Assembly (NCBI GenBank): GCA_017553405.1
Contig: JAFZME010000052.1
Coordinates: forward strand, 1 to 36,999
Direction of reading: 5' to 3'
Source of the DNA: Bacteroidales bacterium
GTDB taxonomy: Bacteria; Bacteroidota; Bacteroidia; Bacteroidales; UBA932
DNA: 36,999 nt
Part shown: in pieces, positions 7,688-14,903 of the stretch
How positions within the stretch are numbered: the first letter of the stretch is position 1
Layout of the letters: each line of letters opens with the position of its first letter
Program-made: the position numbers and the translations under genes
The notes under the pieces: generated by a model
What the model saw: the letters and a program-made list of their open reading frames with translations, nothing else
What the model was told of the DNA's origin: nothing
The model's database searches: none

Positions 7688-7719
7688 CAAAGAAAAAGAA
7701 AATTCCTTGAAAAAACAAA
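7688..7719 (-). promoter_or_regulatory. hipBST promoter
   Basis: On the minus strand TTTG (7716-7719) and TTTCTTTG (7688-7695) are separated by 20 nt. This fits the Bacteroidetes TTTG-N19-21-TAnnTTTG pattern with one mismatch. The promoter lies exactly between the two palindromic operators. Confidence 0.65.
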
Positions 7720-7724
7720 TAAAA

Positions 7725-7740
7725 TCACATTATATTGTGA
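7725..7740. promoter_or_regulatory. HipB operator 2 (upstream box)
   Basis: TCACATTATATTGTGA matches operator 1 except for one base, so 7 of 8 pairs are palindromic. Centre-to-centre distance to operator 1 is 62 bp, close to six helical turns, so dimers on both boxes would face the same side of the DNA. Confidence 0.7.
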
Positions 7741-7752
7741 TAATTTTAGGAG

Positions 7753-7795
7753 AAAATAAAACTACGGCGGCGAGGCTGTAGGGCCTCGCCGCCGT
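7753..7795 (-). terminator. Intrinsic terminator of the five-gene adhesin operon
   Basis: On the minus strand a perfect 13-bp GC-rich stem (arms 7783-7795 and 7764-7776, loop of 6) is followed by AGTTTTATTTTC. It lies 23 nt past the stop codon of the adhesin gene that ends at 7818 and insulates it from hipBST. Confidence 0.88.
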
Positions 7796-7817
7796 GGAAA
7801 AGGAATCACATCGAGAA

Positions 7818-10800
7818 CTACTCGATGACGATGTTGGTCAGAGTCGATGTTGAGGCGAAGGCCCCTCCATCGGAAGACTGCGACACCAGGTTGCCGTTGT
7901 TCAGTTCTGTGACGGCAACGCCGTTCAGGGTAGTGCCGGTTGCCACGACGCACTTGGTGCTGGCACCGAAAGTGAGAACGAGACCATTAGCCTGAAGACC
8001 GCCGACATACAGGCCCGGAGCATTGACATTGGCGGCAAGTGCACCGGAAACGGAGCAGCCGTTGAACGTCTGGTTGCCGTTGGATTTGCCCAGGATACCG
8101 CCGGTGTAAACCTTGCTGCCGGAGGCTGACGTGTCGAGCTTGCCGGCAAACGAGCAGTCTGTAAAATCTGTCGCCGCGGTGTAACCGATGATGCCGCCCA
8201 CTTCAGAGTAATCCTTCTCGCAGAGGTTTGCGGTGATGTCGCATTCAACCTTGCAGTTGATGGTGGCCTTGTTGGTGTAGGATGCTATTCCGCCAAGACG
8301 GGTCTTGTGGGGGGATGATACGGTAATGTCTCCGTAGTTCTCACAGCCGGAGAATGTCTGGTTCGCCTTGTCGCAGGCAGACACGCCGCCCACATAGGAA
8401 AAAGCGGTGTTAGACGTGGAGCTGCCAAGGTTGACATTGATGGGCTTCCAGTTCTTGAAACCTGACCTCGTCTTGGCAGTAGTGCCGTTGAAAAAAGCAA
8501 TGACTCCGCCTATATATGCCTGCTTGTTCATCGACGTGACATTGACAGTGATGGGTTTGGAAGCGTCGCGTGTCTCAATCGGAGTTGTTGTGGCGCCGCT
8601 TTCCATAAGGGCGACGGAGCCGCCGACTATCAGCGTACCTGTGGCGAATGTACCTCCGGTTACGGTAATTGCACCGGTGGAGTAGCTGGTGTCGCTGAAC
8701 GTGAGCCCTCCGCAATGCCCGATGAGACCGCCTACGCGAAGGCCGTTGGTGCCGTCGGTCGGATGAGAGACTTCAATGTCGCCCGTGTTGACACAATTGC
8801 CGAAAGAGGAACTGGCCTGTCCGGTAATACCGCCGATAAGCGGGCAGTAAATACCGGCGTTGGTTGAGCCGGTCACTTTGACCTTTCCGTTGTTGGTGCA
8901 TCTTGCAATTCCGCTGGAAGCGTATCCCATAACGCCGCCGAGGCGCTGATAGGAGCCTGCGCACTGCTTATAGGTGGAAGGATCGCCTCCGGTAGAACGG
9001 AACAGGGTTACATCCAGCTCGCCATTGTTGGTGAGGGTGGTGCATCCTGCTGCATCCCCTTGTCCGCAGACGCCTCCGGCGTAGCTGGCGGCGGCCTTGG
9101 TTACGATGGTTATCTTGGCATTGTTGGTGCAAGAAGTGACGGGGATTTTACAATAGGCTACTATTCCGCCGAAGTACATATTCGTGCCGTTTCCGGTGGC
9201 CATCCAGGAATTGATGTCCATCGGACCGTAGTTGTGGCAGTCGGTGATGGCATTGCTGCCATTGTCGGACTTCTTTCCGGCCTGAGCTACGACACCGCCG
9301 AATTCAGGGTCGGCTTTCACACCGGCTCCGCTCGCGTCATCCGTGCCTCCGGCACAGGTGCCTTTGAAAGATACCTTGCCGTAGTTGGTGCAACCGGTCA
9401 CATTCTGGCTGACAAACGCGGCGACACCGCCCAAAGAGACTCCGGTGCCGCAGGCTGTGGATTCGTTGGTGGGTATTCTTACGCTGACATTGCCCTTCGT
9501 CGCATCGCCTTCAACGCCGTTGACGCAGTTGGTGACATCTCCGTCGAAGTAGCCGACAACACCGCCGACCTTGAAGTAGTTGCCGTTGCCGCCGGTTCCC
9601 TGGTTGTCTTCCATACTGCCTCCGTTGGTGAACATATAGGAGATATTTCCGGTGTTGACGCAGTGGTCGGCGATACCCTTCATACTGGCTTCAGAAACTT
9701 TGCTGATACTTGTGCCTCCGGCGATACCTCCCAGATAAGTCTGTTTTGCAGTTGAGTTGACCGTGTAGGAGATGTCGCCGTTGTTGGTGCAATATGAGAG
9801 GGCCAGGTTGGAACCGTTGTTGACATAGCCGGCAAAGGCGCCCAGGTACATATTGCCGGTCATCGACGATGCTGTGATGGAGATGTCGCTGTTGTTGACG
9901 CAGTTTTGGATGAGACCGTAGGAGACACCGGCCAAAATTCCTGCATACATACCGTCGACGTCTCCTTCGACCGGAGTAACGACGGCGTTGCTGGTGATGC
10001 CTTCAAGTGTGCCGTGGTTGTTTAAGTAGCGGGCAATAAAGCCGGCGCGACTGCCTGTGTTGGTGAAGGAGAAGGTGAGGGTGCAGCTGGAAGCCAGGGT
10101 GAAGTTTTTGACCACGCCGTCGGCGGCCGGATCGCTGTCGCGGCCAATAAGATTGAACAGAGGCACACCGACACTTGTCCAGTTGGTGATACTGTGGTTC
10201 TGGCCGTCGAGGGTGCCGGTGAAGGTGCCGGCTTCGGCAGCAAGGGTGACTCCGGAGAGGTCGATGTCGCTGGTGAACTTGGCAAGGCCGCCCTCAGGGA
10301 AGTTGCCGGCGCCGACAAGGGCGCGGAACCTTTCGAGGGAGGCGGCGTCGTGGATGTCGAAGTACCAGGTCCACTTGTTGGTGGCGCCGTCGGCATCGAG
10401 GGCGTCGAACTTCAGGCCTGTGCCCCGGGTGAAAGTCAGGGAGGAAGCGACAACGCGTTCGGCTTTCCAGTCGTCGTATCCTTCAGTGCCGGAGTTCTCG
10501 CCGTGGGTGTTGGAGGTCATCGAGAAGGACAGTTCGGCTACGGCCCCGGGGAGAACCGGAATGTAGTAGTCGTCGTCTTTCGAGAAGTATCCCTCGGCCT
10601 TTGTGATGGAAATGGTGGATGAGGTGCCCGTGCCGGAAATCGAAGCGTCGGCGACGCTGAAAGAGGCCGAGCCGGCGAGAAAGTCGGAACCGGCGGAAAG
10701 GACGATTTCCTTCACTTCTTCAGTCTGGATTTTGAATCTCAGATAGGAGAAGGCGTTCTTGAGGGTTACGCTCCAGTCGTCGCCCGACTTGGTGGCTGTG

Positions 10801-11234
10801 CCGATGGCGAGCATTGCGCCGTGGGCGACATTGTGATCGCCGATGCTCTGGACGGCAGGAAGCGAAGTGGTGATCTTTCCGTCAGCAAAGGTGGCGGATG
10901 CGTCATAGGGATAGAACGCGTAGATGGCAGTCGCACCATCGGAGATTTCTCCCGAGAAGGTGGCTGTGGCACCGGTGTAGTCGGACATAGAGAAGAGGAT
11001 AGGAGCATCGGTGTCGACATCGGTGAATACGCCGATCTGGTCGCCGTCTTCCCAGTAGATCGTGCCGGCGACGGGGTCCTGCACGAAGGTTTTTACGTCT
11101 TTGCCTTCGACCGAGAGGGAGATGGCCTTCTTGGCTCCGTGAACGGGCCGGCCTTCCTGTGGATTGTCAAGTTCCTTGTTGCAGGAAACGACGGTGAGCG
11201 CAAGCGCTGCCAAACAGTAGAAATACTTTTTCAT
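7818..11234 (-). CDS. Giant fimbrillin-like / GLUG-repeat lipoprotein adhesin (A)
   Basis: A 1138-residue protein. It has a lipoprotein signal (MKKYFYC... VVSC), a fimbrillin-like N-terminal domain (about 30-275, with IYWEDGDQIGVFTD and YAFYPYD), a linker NKWTWYFDIHDAASLERFRA, and then repeats of GG(V/I)xG...CxNxGxI filling the rest, which probably form a beta-helix. It ends LVSQSSDGGAFASTSTLTNI, nearly the same as its neighbour at 11435-14719. The ATG at 11234 is chosen because GGAGGAA (11241-11247) lies 6 nt upstream. The earlier ATG at 11247-11249 overlaps that site. Its C-terminal third is closest to the adhesin at 28067-32431, while its N-terminal half is closest to the tandem neighbour. 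It is probably surface-exposed; the ligand is unknown. Confidence 0.85.
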   Translation of the reverse strand: MKKYFYCLAALALTVVSCNKELDNPQEGRPVHGAKKAISLSVEGKDVKTFVQDPVAGTIYWEDGDQIGVFTDVDTDAPILFSMSDYTGATATFSGEISDGATAIYAFYPYDASATFADGKITTSLPAVQSIGDHNVAHGAMLAIGTATKSGDDWSVTLKNAFSYLRFKIQTEEVKEIVLSAGSDFLAGSASFSVADASISGTGTSSTISITKAEGYFSKDDDYYIPVLPGAVAELSFSMTSNTHGENSGTEGYDDWKAERVVASSLTFTRGTGLKFDALDADGATNKWTWYFDIHDAASLERFRALVGAGNFPEGGLAKFTSDIDLSGVTLAAEAGTFTGTLDGQNHSITNWTSVGVPLFNLIGRDSDPAADGVVKNFTLASSCTLTFSFTNTGSRAGFIARYLNNHGTLEGITSNAVVTPVEGDVDGMYAGILAGVSYGLIQNCVNNSDISITASSMTGNMYLGAFAGYVNNGSNLALSYCTNNGDISYTVNSTAKQTYLGGIAGGTSISKVSEASMKGIADHCVNTGNISYMFTNGGSMEDNQGTGGNGNYFKVGGVVGYFDGDVTNCVNGVEGDATKGNVSVRIPTNESTACGTGVSLGGVAAFVSQNVTGCTNYGKVSFKGTCAGGTDDASGAGVKADPEFGGVVAQAGKKSDNGSNAITDCHNYGPMDINSWMATGNGTNMYFGGIVAYCKIPVTSCTNNAKITIVTKAAASYAGGVCGQGDAAGCTTLTNNGELDVTLFRSTGGDPSTYKQCAGSYQRLGGVMGYASSGIARCTNNGKVKVTGSTNAGIYCPLIGGITGQASSSFGNCVNTGDIEVSHPTDGTNGLRVGGLIGHCGGLTFSDTSYSTGAITVTGGTFATGTLIVGGSVALMESGATTTPIETRDASKPITVNVTSMNKQAYIGGVIAFFNGTTAKTRSGFKNWKPINVNLGSSTSNTAFSYVGGVSACDKANQTFSGCENYGDITVSSPHKTRLGGIASYTNKATINCKVECDITANLCEKDYSEVGGIIGYTAATDFTDCSFAGKLDTSASGSKVYTGGILGKSNGNQTFNGCSVSGALAANVNAPGLYVGGLQANGLVLTFGASTKCVVATGTTLNGVAVTELNNGNLVSQSSDGGAFASTSTLTNIVIE
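10305..10413. repeat. Intergenic-paralogue DNA repeat, copy 1
   Basis: A 109-bp block inside adhesin A matches 13790-13898 in adhesin B at about 103 of 109 bases. It encodes the FDALDADG...FDIHDAASLERF linker. Identity this high within otherwise divergent paralogues points to recent duplication or gene conversion. Confidence 0.85.
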
Positions 11235-11240
11235 CATTCG

Positions 11241-11247
11241 TTCCTCC
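11241..11247 (-). promoter_or_regulatory. Strong Shine-Dalgarno site of adhesin A
   Basis: GGAGGAA on the minus strand, 6 nt before the ATG at 11234. Such sites are uncommon in this window. It fixes the start and matches the spacing of the site in front of adhesin B. Confidence 0.8.
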
Positions 11248-11252
11248 ATTGT

Positions 11253-11408
11253 TTACCAGTCATTGCCCATATCGTTTTCATTAGCTGCGTCCAGGGACTC
11301 GACATTGCTTCCCTGGAGCTCGTTACTGGCACAGAAATACTTTTCTATGCTCAGCCTCCTCACTTTGCAAAGAGGCTCGGTGTACGTTTTTGTTTTTGAA
11401 AAACTCAT
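11253..11408 (-). CDS. 51-aa small protein, paralogue 1 (ends NDMGNDW)
   Basis: A 51-codon ORF, too short for common ORF cut-offs, fills the gap between two giant adhesin genes. It starts MSFSKTKTYTEPLCKV and ends LQGSNVESLDAANENDMGND-W. Its length and C-terminal half match the second small ORF at 14734-14889, which is also 51 codons and ends DDMDDMGNDW. The stop lies 18 nt before adhesin A's start, with that gene's SD in between. The gap to the upstream adhesin stop is 26 nt, so it sits within the operon. There is no signal peptide or membrane helix, it has two Cys, and the C-terminus is acidic. I do not recognise a function. A leader, chaperone-like partner or peptide substrate are all possible. 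Confidence 0.75.
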   Translation of the reverse strand: MSFSKTKTYTEPLCKVRRLSIEKYFCASNELQGSNVESLDAANENDMGNDW

Positions 11409-11434
11409 AGTTTTGGTCAATTATGTTGTTAAAT

Positions 11435-14400
11435 TTATTCGATTACTATATTGGTCAACGTGCCGGTGGAAACGAAGGTCCCGCCGTCGGAAGACTGAGA
11501 CACCAGATTGTCGTTGGTCAGTGCGGTAACGGCAGTGCCATTTACGACAGCCCCGGATTTCACAACACACTTGCTGCTGTTGCCGAATTTCATAGCCAGG
11601 CCATTCGCCTGAAGACCGCCGACATACAAGCCAGGAACGTTATTGCCTGCCGCGCCGGTGAGCGTCCCTTCGAAGGTGCAGCCGTTGAAGGCGGAAGCGC
11701 CGTTGGATTTACCCAGCAGGCCGCCAGTATAAACCTTCTTGGTGGAGCCGGAAGTGTTGATTGTGCCTTTGTATGACCAGTTGGTCAATCCGGTCGCTGC
11801 AGTGTATGCGCTCACTCCGCCCACTTCCGAATAGTCGCGGCCCGTGCAGGATGCAGTGATGTCACACTCCACCACAGAGCCGTTGGCTGTTTGGTTCATA
11901 TAGGCATTAATCCCGCCGATGCGGATCTTGGCGTGACCGGTATATGTAAGGTCTCCGTAGTTTTTACAGTTGGTGAACACCTGCGAACCGGCGGAAGTGC
12001 CTGCAACACCACCAAGATAATAGAAGCCGCCATCCTGAGAGGTGGTTATGGAAAGGCTGATATTGCCGTGGTTTTCCAGACCGGTATGGGTGTTTGTGCC
12101 GGAACTGGGAGCGGGGATGGAACCGAAAACGCCGCCGAACCAGCTCTGTTTGATGGAACCGCAAGTGATGTCAAGATTGCCATTATTGCGGCAAGCGTTA
12201 TCAAGCCCCTGCGCGATGTTGCTCCGTCCCAAAACACCTCCGCAATAAATGGTCTTTCCGCTGTAAGTCAGGGTTATTTTACCGGAATTGTTTCCGGAGA
12301 AAGCGGCGCCCGCATATCCTACTGCACCGCCGATATCAATATTAGAGGAAAGATTGTCTGCTGCTGTGGTGGTCACAGTCATAGGGTTATTGTTTACGCA
12401 GGCGGAGGCTTCTGCCGTTGCGCGGCCTGCCACTCCGCCGATGCTGAGCTCGCTTGCCAGTTGCTTATAGGTGTCGACGGCTCCGGCTGTGGAACGTACC
12501 AGGCTGAAGGTGAGGTTTCCGTTGTTGGTGAGGCTTGAAATGACAGCTTGTACCTGCCCGATTACACCACCCATCCTCACAAATGCGCCTTTGGATTCTG
12601 TGGCCATTGGACCATTGTTGGAACAGTTGGAAACTGGGGCTTTGCTGTATCCTGCAACTCCGCCGAAGTTGAAGCCGGTGCCGTTACCTGTAGCCATCCA
12701 GCCCTTGAAATCCAGCGTGCCGTAGTTGTGGCAGTCCTCCAGTGAATATGAAGCAGGATCTGCGCTGGAACCAATTTGTCCTACCACGCCGCCTGCGCAA
12801 AATTCGGCTGAAATGCCGTTGCCGGCATTACTTGTTCCGCCGCCAGCGAAGGTTCCTTTTATGTTCACCGTTCCATAGTTCTTGCAACCGGTCATATTCC
12901 TGAGAACAAACGCTGCGACGCCTCCGATGGAGGGGCCGGTTGCGCACGCTGTGCTTTCATTTGTGGGGACAGTTACTGACACCTGTCCTTTGGCCGCGTT
13001 GCCATCTACGCCGTTGGTGCAATCGATAATGTTGCCTTCCCAGTAACCTGCAATGCCGCCTACTTTGAAGTAATTCCCGGTACCACCTGTTCCGGCATTG
13101 TCATCCATAGAGCCGCCGTTTGTGCAGTAATAACTGACATTTCCTGTATTGACGCACTCCTGAATGGTTCCCTTCGAAGAAGTCGCGCTCGCAATCGTAT
13201 TGGTGGAAGTACCGGCCGTGATTCCGCCAAGGAAAACAAAGTTGCCTTTAGCGTTGACACGATACAAAACATTTCCGTTGTTTGTATTCCTGTAAGCGGC
13301 TCGCTTGTCACCGGAGTTGAAATACCCGACCATACCGCCTAAATACACGTTACCACTGCTGACAGAAGATACGGTAATGTTCAAATTTCCGTTGTTTGTA
13401 CAGTTCTCCATCACACCGTAACAGCGGCCGGCCAGAAGGCCGTGGTATGTACCTCCTGTAACCGAAAGCCCGGTCTGGGAAACATTGGCATTGAAAGAAA
13501 TGTTATCCAGTTTTCCGGCGCTCTGAACATCAACGCAAATAAAGCCGAATGAACCCGTCAAAGGAGTGGGGAATGAAAGCGTGCAGGACGATGCGACTGA
13601 AAGGTTTTTCACTGTGCCCGTCACTACATTGAACAGGCCCCTTCCGCTGCTCGTCCAGTTGGTAAGGCTATGCCCCTGGCCGTCGAGGGTGCCGGAGAAC
13701 GTGCCGGCAGCGGCAGCGAGAGTTACACCGTTGAGATCGATGTCGCCGGTGAGCTTGGCGATACCTCCGTTGGCTGTGGAAGGGAAGCTGCCGGCGCCGA
13801 CAAGGGCGCGGAAGCGCTCGAGGGAAGCGGCGTCGTGGATGTCGAAGTACCAGGTCCACTTGTTGGTGGATCCGTCGGCATCGAGGGCGTCGAACTTCTT
13901 GGCTCTGCCCTGAGTGAATGCCATCGCGGCGGTGGCTGTGCGCTCGGCCTTCCAGTCGTCATATCCTTCAGTGCCGGTGCCCGAGCCGTGGGTGTTGGAG
14001 TCGATGGCGAAGGTGAATTCGCCGGCAGGAACCGTTACGGGGAGTACCGGGACATAGTAATATGTGTCCTTGGCAAAATAGCCGGACTCCTTCGTGACGG
14101 TGATGCTGTTGGCGCTGCCGCCGCTTACCATCGCTCCGCCGTTGGCCGTGAACTGAGCCTGTCCGCCGAAGTTGACGCTGCCGCTGCCGATCACGATGGT
14201 TTTCACATCCTCGGTCTGGATCTTAAACTTAAGATAAGAGAACACGGGCGTAAGCGTTACCGATAGATTGGCGCCGGTGCCTGTGGCTAAACCGGTCGTG
14301 AGCATAGCGCCTTTGGCGGTGTTGTTGCTGCCGATGGTCTGCGTCGTGGGAAGTGAAGTGGTGATTTTGCCATTCGCAAATGTGGCATTCTCGTCGTAGG

Positions 14401-14719
14401 GGTAGAATACATAGAAGGAAGATGCTCCTTCTGATACTTCGCCGGTAAAGGTGGCGGAAGCACCAGGATTGCCGGACATCGAGAACTCGCAAGGCGAGTC
14501 GGTGTCCAGATCAGTGAATACGCCGATCTTATCGCCCTCTTCCCAGAGAAGGGTGGCGCCGTCGTTGTCGACATAAGTCTTAATCTCATCCCTGCTCACG
14601 GAGAAAGTTACCGGAACTTTTCCGGTTGCGGGGGTTTCTTCTTCCGGATAGGTGATTTCCTTAGAACAGGAAAGGGCCGCGATGAAGCAAACCAGACAGA
14701 AGTAAAATATCTTTTTCAT
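11435..14719 (-). CDS. Giant fimbrillin-like / GLUG-repeat lipoprotein adhesin (B)
   Basis: A 1094-residue paralogue of adhesin A. It has a lipoprotein signal (MKKIFYFC... ALSC), a fimbrillin-like domain (about 30-275, LLWEEGDKIGVFTD, FYVFYPYDENA), the WYFDIHDAASLERF linker, and then about 800 residues of GGxxG / NxGxI repeats. It ends LVSQSSDGGTFVSTGTLTNI. The ATG at 14719 is preceded by AAGGAGGA with a 6-nt spacer. It carries the same 109-bp DNA block as adhesin A. In the middle of the repeat region (YRVNAKGNFVFLGGITAGTST) it is closer to the adhesin at 28067-32431 than to adhesin A, a mosaic pattern. It is probably anchored at the outer membrane and exposed; the ligand is unknown. Confidence 0.85.
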   Translation of the reverse strand: MKKIFYFCLVCFIAALSCSKEITYPEEETPATGKVPVTFSVSRDEIKTYVDNDGATLLWEEGDKIGVFTDLDTDSPCEFSMSGNPGASATFTGEVSEGASSFYVFYPYDENATFANGKITTSLPTTQTIGSNNTAKGAMLTTGLATGTGANLSVTLTPVFSYLKFKIQTEDVKTIVIGSGSVNFGGQAQFTANGGAMVSGGSANSITVTKESGYFAKDTYYYVPVLPVTVPAGEFTFAIDSNTHGSGTGTEGYDDWKAERTATAAMAFTQGRAKKFDALDADGSTNKWTWYFDIHDAASLERFRALVGAGSFPSTANGGIAKLTGDIDLNGVTLAAAAGTFSGTLDGQGHSLTNWTSSGRGLFNVVTGTVKNLSVASSCTLSFPTPLTGSFGFICVDVQSAGKLDNISFNANVSQTGLSVTGGTYHGLLAGRCYGVMENCTNNGNLNITVSSVSSGNVYLGGMVGYFNSGDKRAAYRNTNNGNVLYRVNAKGNFVFLGGITAGTSTNTIASATSSKGTIQECVNTGNVSYYCTNGGSMDDNAGTGGTGNYFKVGGIAGYWEGNIIDCTNGVDGNAAKGQVSVTVPTNESTACATGPSIGGVAAFVLRNMTGCKNYGTVNIKGTFAGGGTSNAGNGISAEFCAGGVVGQIGSSADPASYSLEDCHNYGTLDFKGWMATGNGTGFNFGGVAGYSKAPVSNCSNNGPMATESKGAFVRMGGVIGQVQAVISSLTNNGNLTFSLVRSTAGAVDTYKQLASELSIGGVAGRATAEASACVNNNPMTVTTTAADNLSSNIDIGGAVGYAGAAFSGNNSGKITLTYSGKTIYCGGVLGRSNIAQGLDNACRNNGNLDITCGSIKQSWFGGVFGSIPAPSSGTNTHTGLENHGNISLSITTSQDGGFYYLGGVAGTSAGSQVFTNCKNYGDLTYTGHAKIRIGGINAYMNQTANGSVVECDITASCTGRDYSEVGGVSAYTAATGLTNWSYKGTINTSGSTKKVYTGGLLGKSNGASAFNGCTFEGTLTGAAGNNVPGLYVGGLQANGLAMKFGNSSKCVVKSGAVVNGTAVTALTNDNLVSQSSDGGTFVSTGTLTNIVIE
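13790..13898. repeat. Intergenic-paralogue DNA repeat, copy 2
   Basis: The partner of 10305-10413. The six mismatches fall in three short clusters. Confidence 0.85.
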
Positions 14720-14725
14720 AATTTG

Positions 14726-14733
14726 TCCTCCTT
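14726..14733 (-). promoter_or_regulatory. Strong Shine-Dalgarno site of adhesin B
   Basis: AAGGAGGA lies directly after the stop codon of the 51-aa ORF and 6 nt before the adhesin B ATG. The arrangement would suit translational coupling between the small ORF and the adhesin. Confidence 0.8.
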
Positions 14734-14889
14734 TTACCAGTCGTTACCCATATCGTCCATATCATCGGGGTCCAGTGATCCCGCACCTGCGCCCTGGATA
14801 TTCTTACCGCTATCCAGGAAATCAGCCTCCAGGCAAATGAAAATCAATTCGCAACAGGGGGTGGTATAAAATACCGTTTCTCTTTTCAT
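14734..14889 (-). CDS. 51-aa small protein, paralogue 2 (ends DDMGNDW)
   Basis: A 51-codon ORF in the gap between the FN3 lipoprotein and adhesin B. It begins MKRETVFYTTPCCELIFICL and ends GSLDPDDMDDMGNDW. Compared with the ORF at 11253-11408, the shared features are equal length, Y-T-x-P-x-C near residue 9-13, an LQG/IQG then SLD segment, and the D-M-G-N-D-W terminus. Conservation at the protein level, despite different third positions in the MGNDW codons (GGT AAC GAC against GGC AAT GAC), argues that it is translated. It begins 14 nt after the stop of the upstream gene and ends 14 nt before adhesin B. No function is recognised. Its tight linkage suggests a role with the adhesin. Confidence 0.75.
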   Translation of the reverse strand: MKRETVFYTTPCCELIFICLEADFLDSGKNIQGAGAGSLDPDDMDDMGNDW

Positions 14890-14903
14890 CACTGTTATAA
14901 ATT

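Noticed and set aside
7818-14719. Periodic repeats suggesting CRISPR or tandem DNA repeats
   Set aside because: Periodicity is at the protein level (GGxxG / NxGxI strands). There are no identical short DNA repeats with unique spacers.
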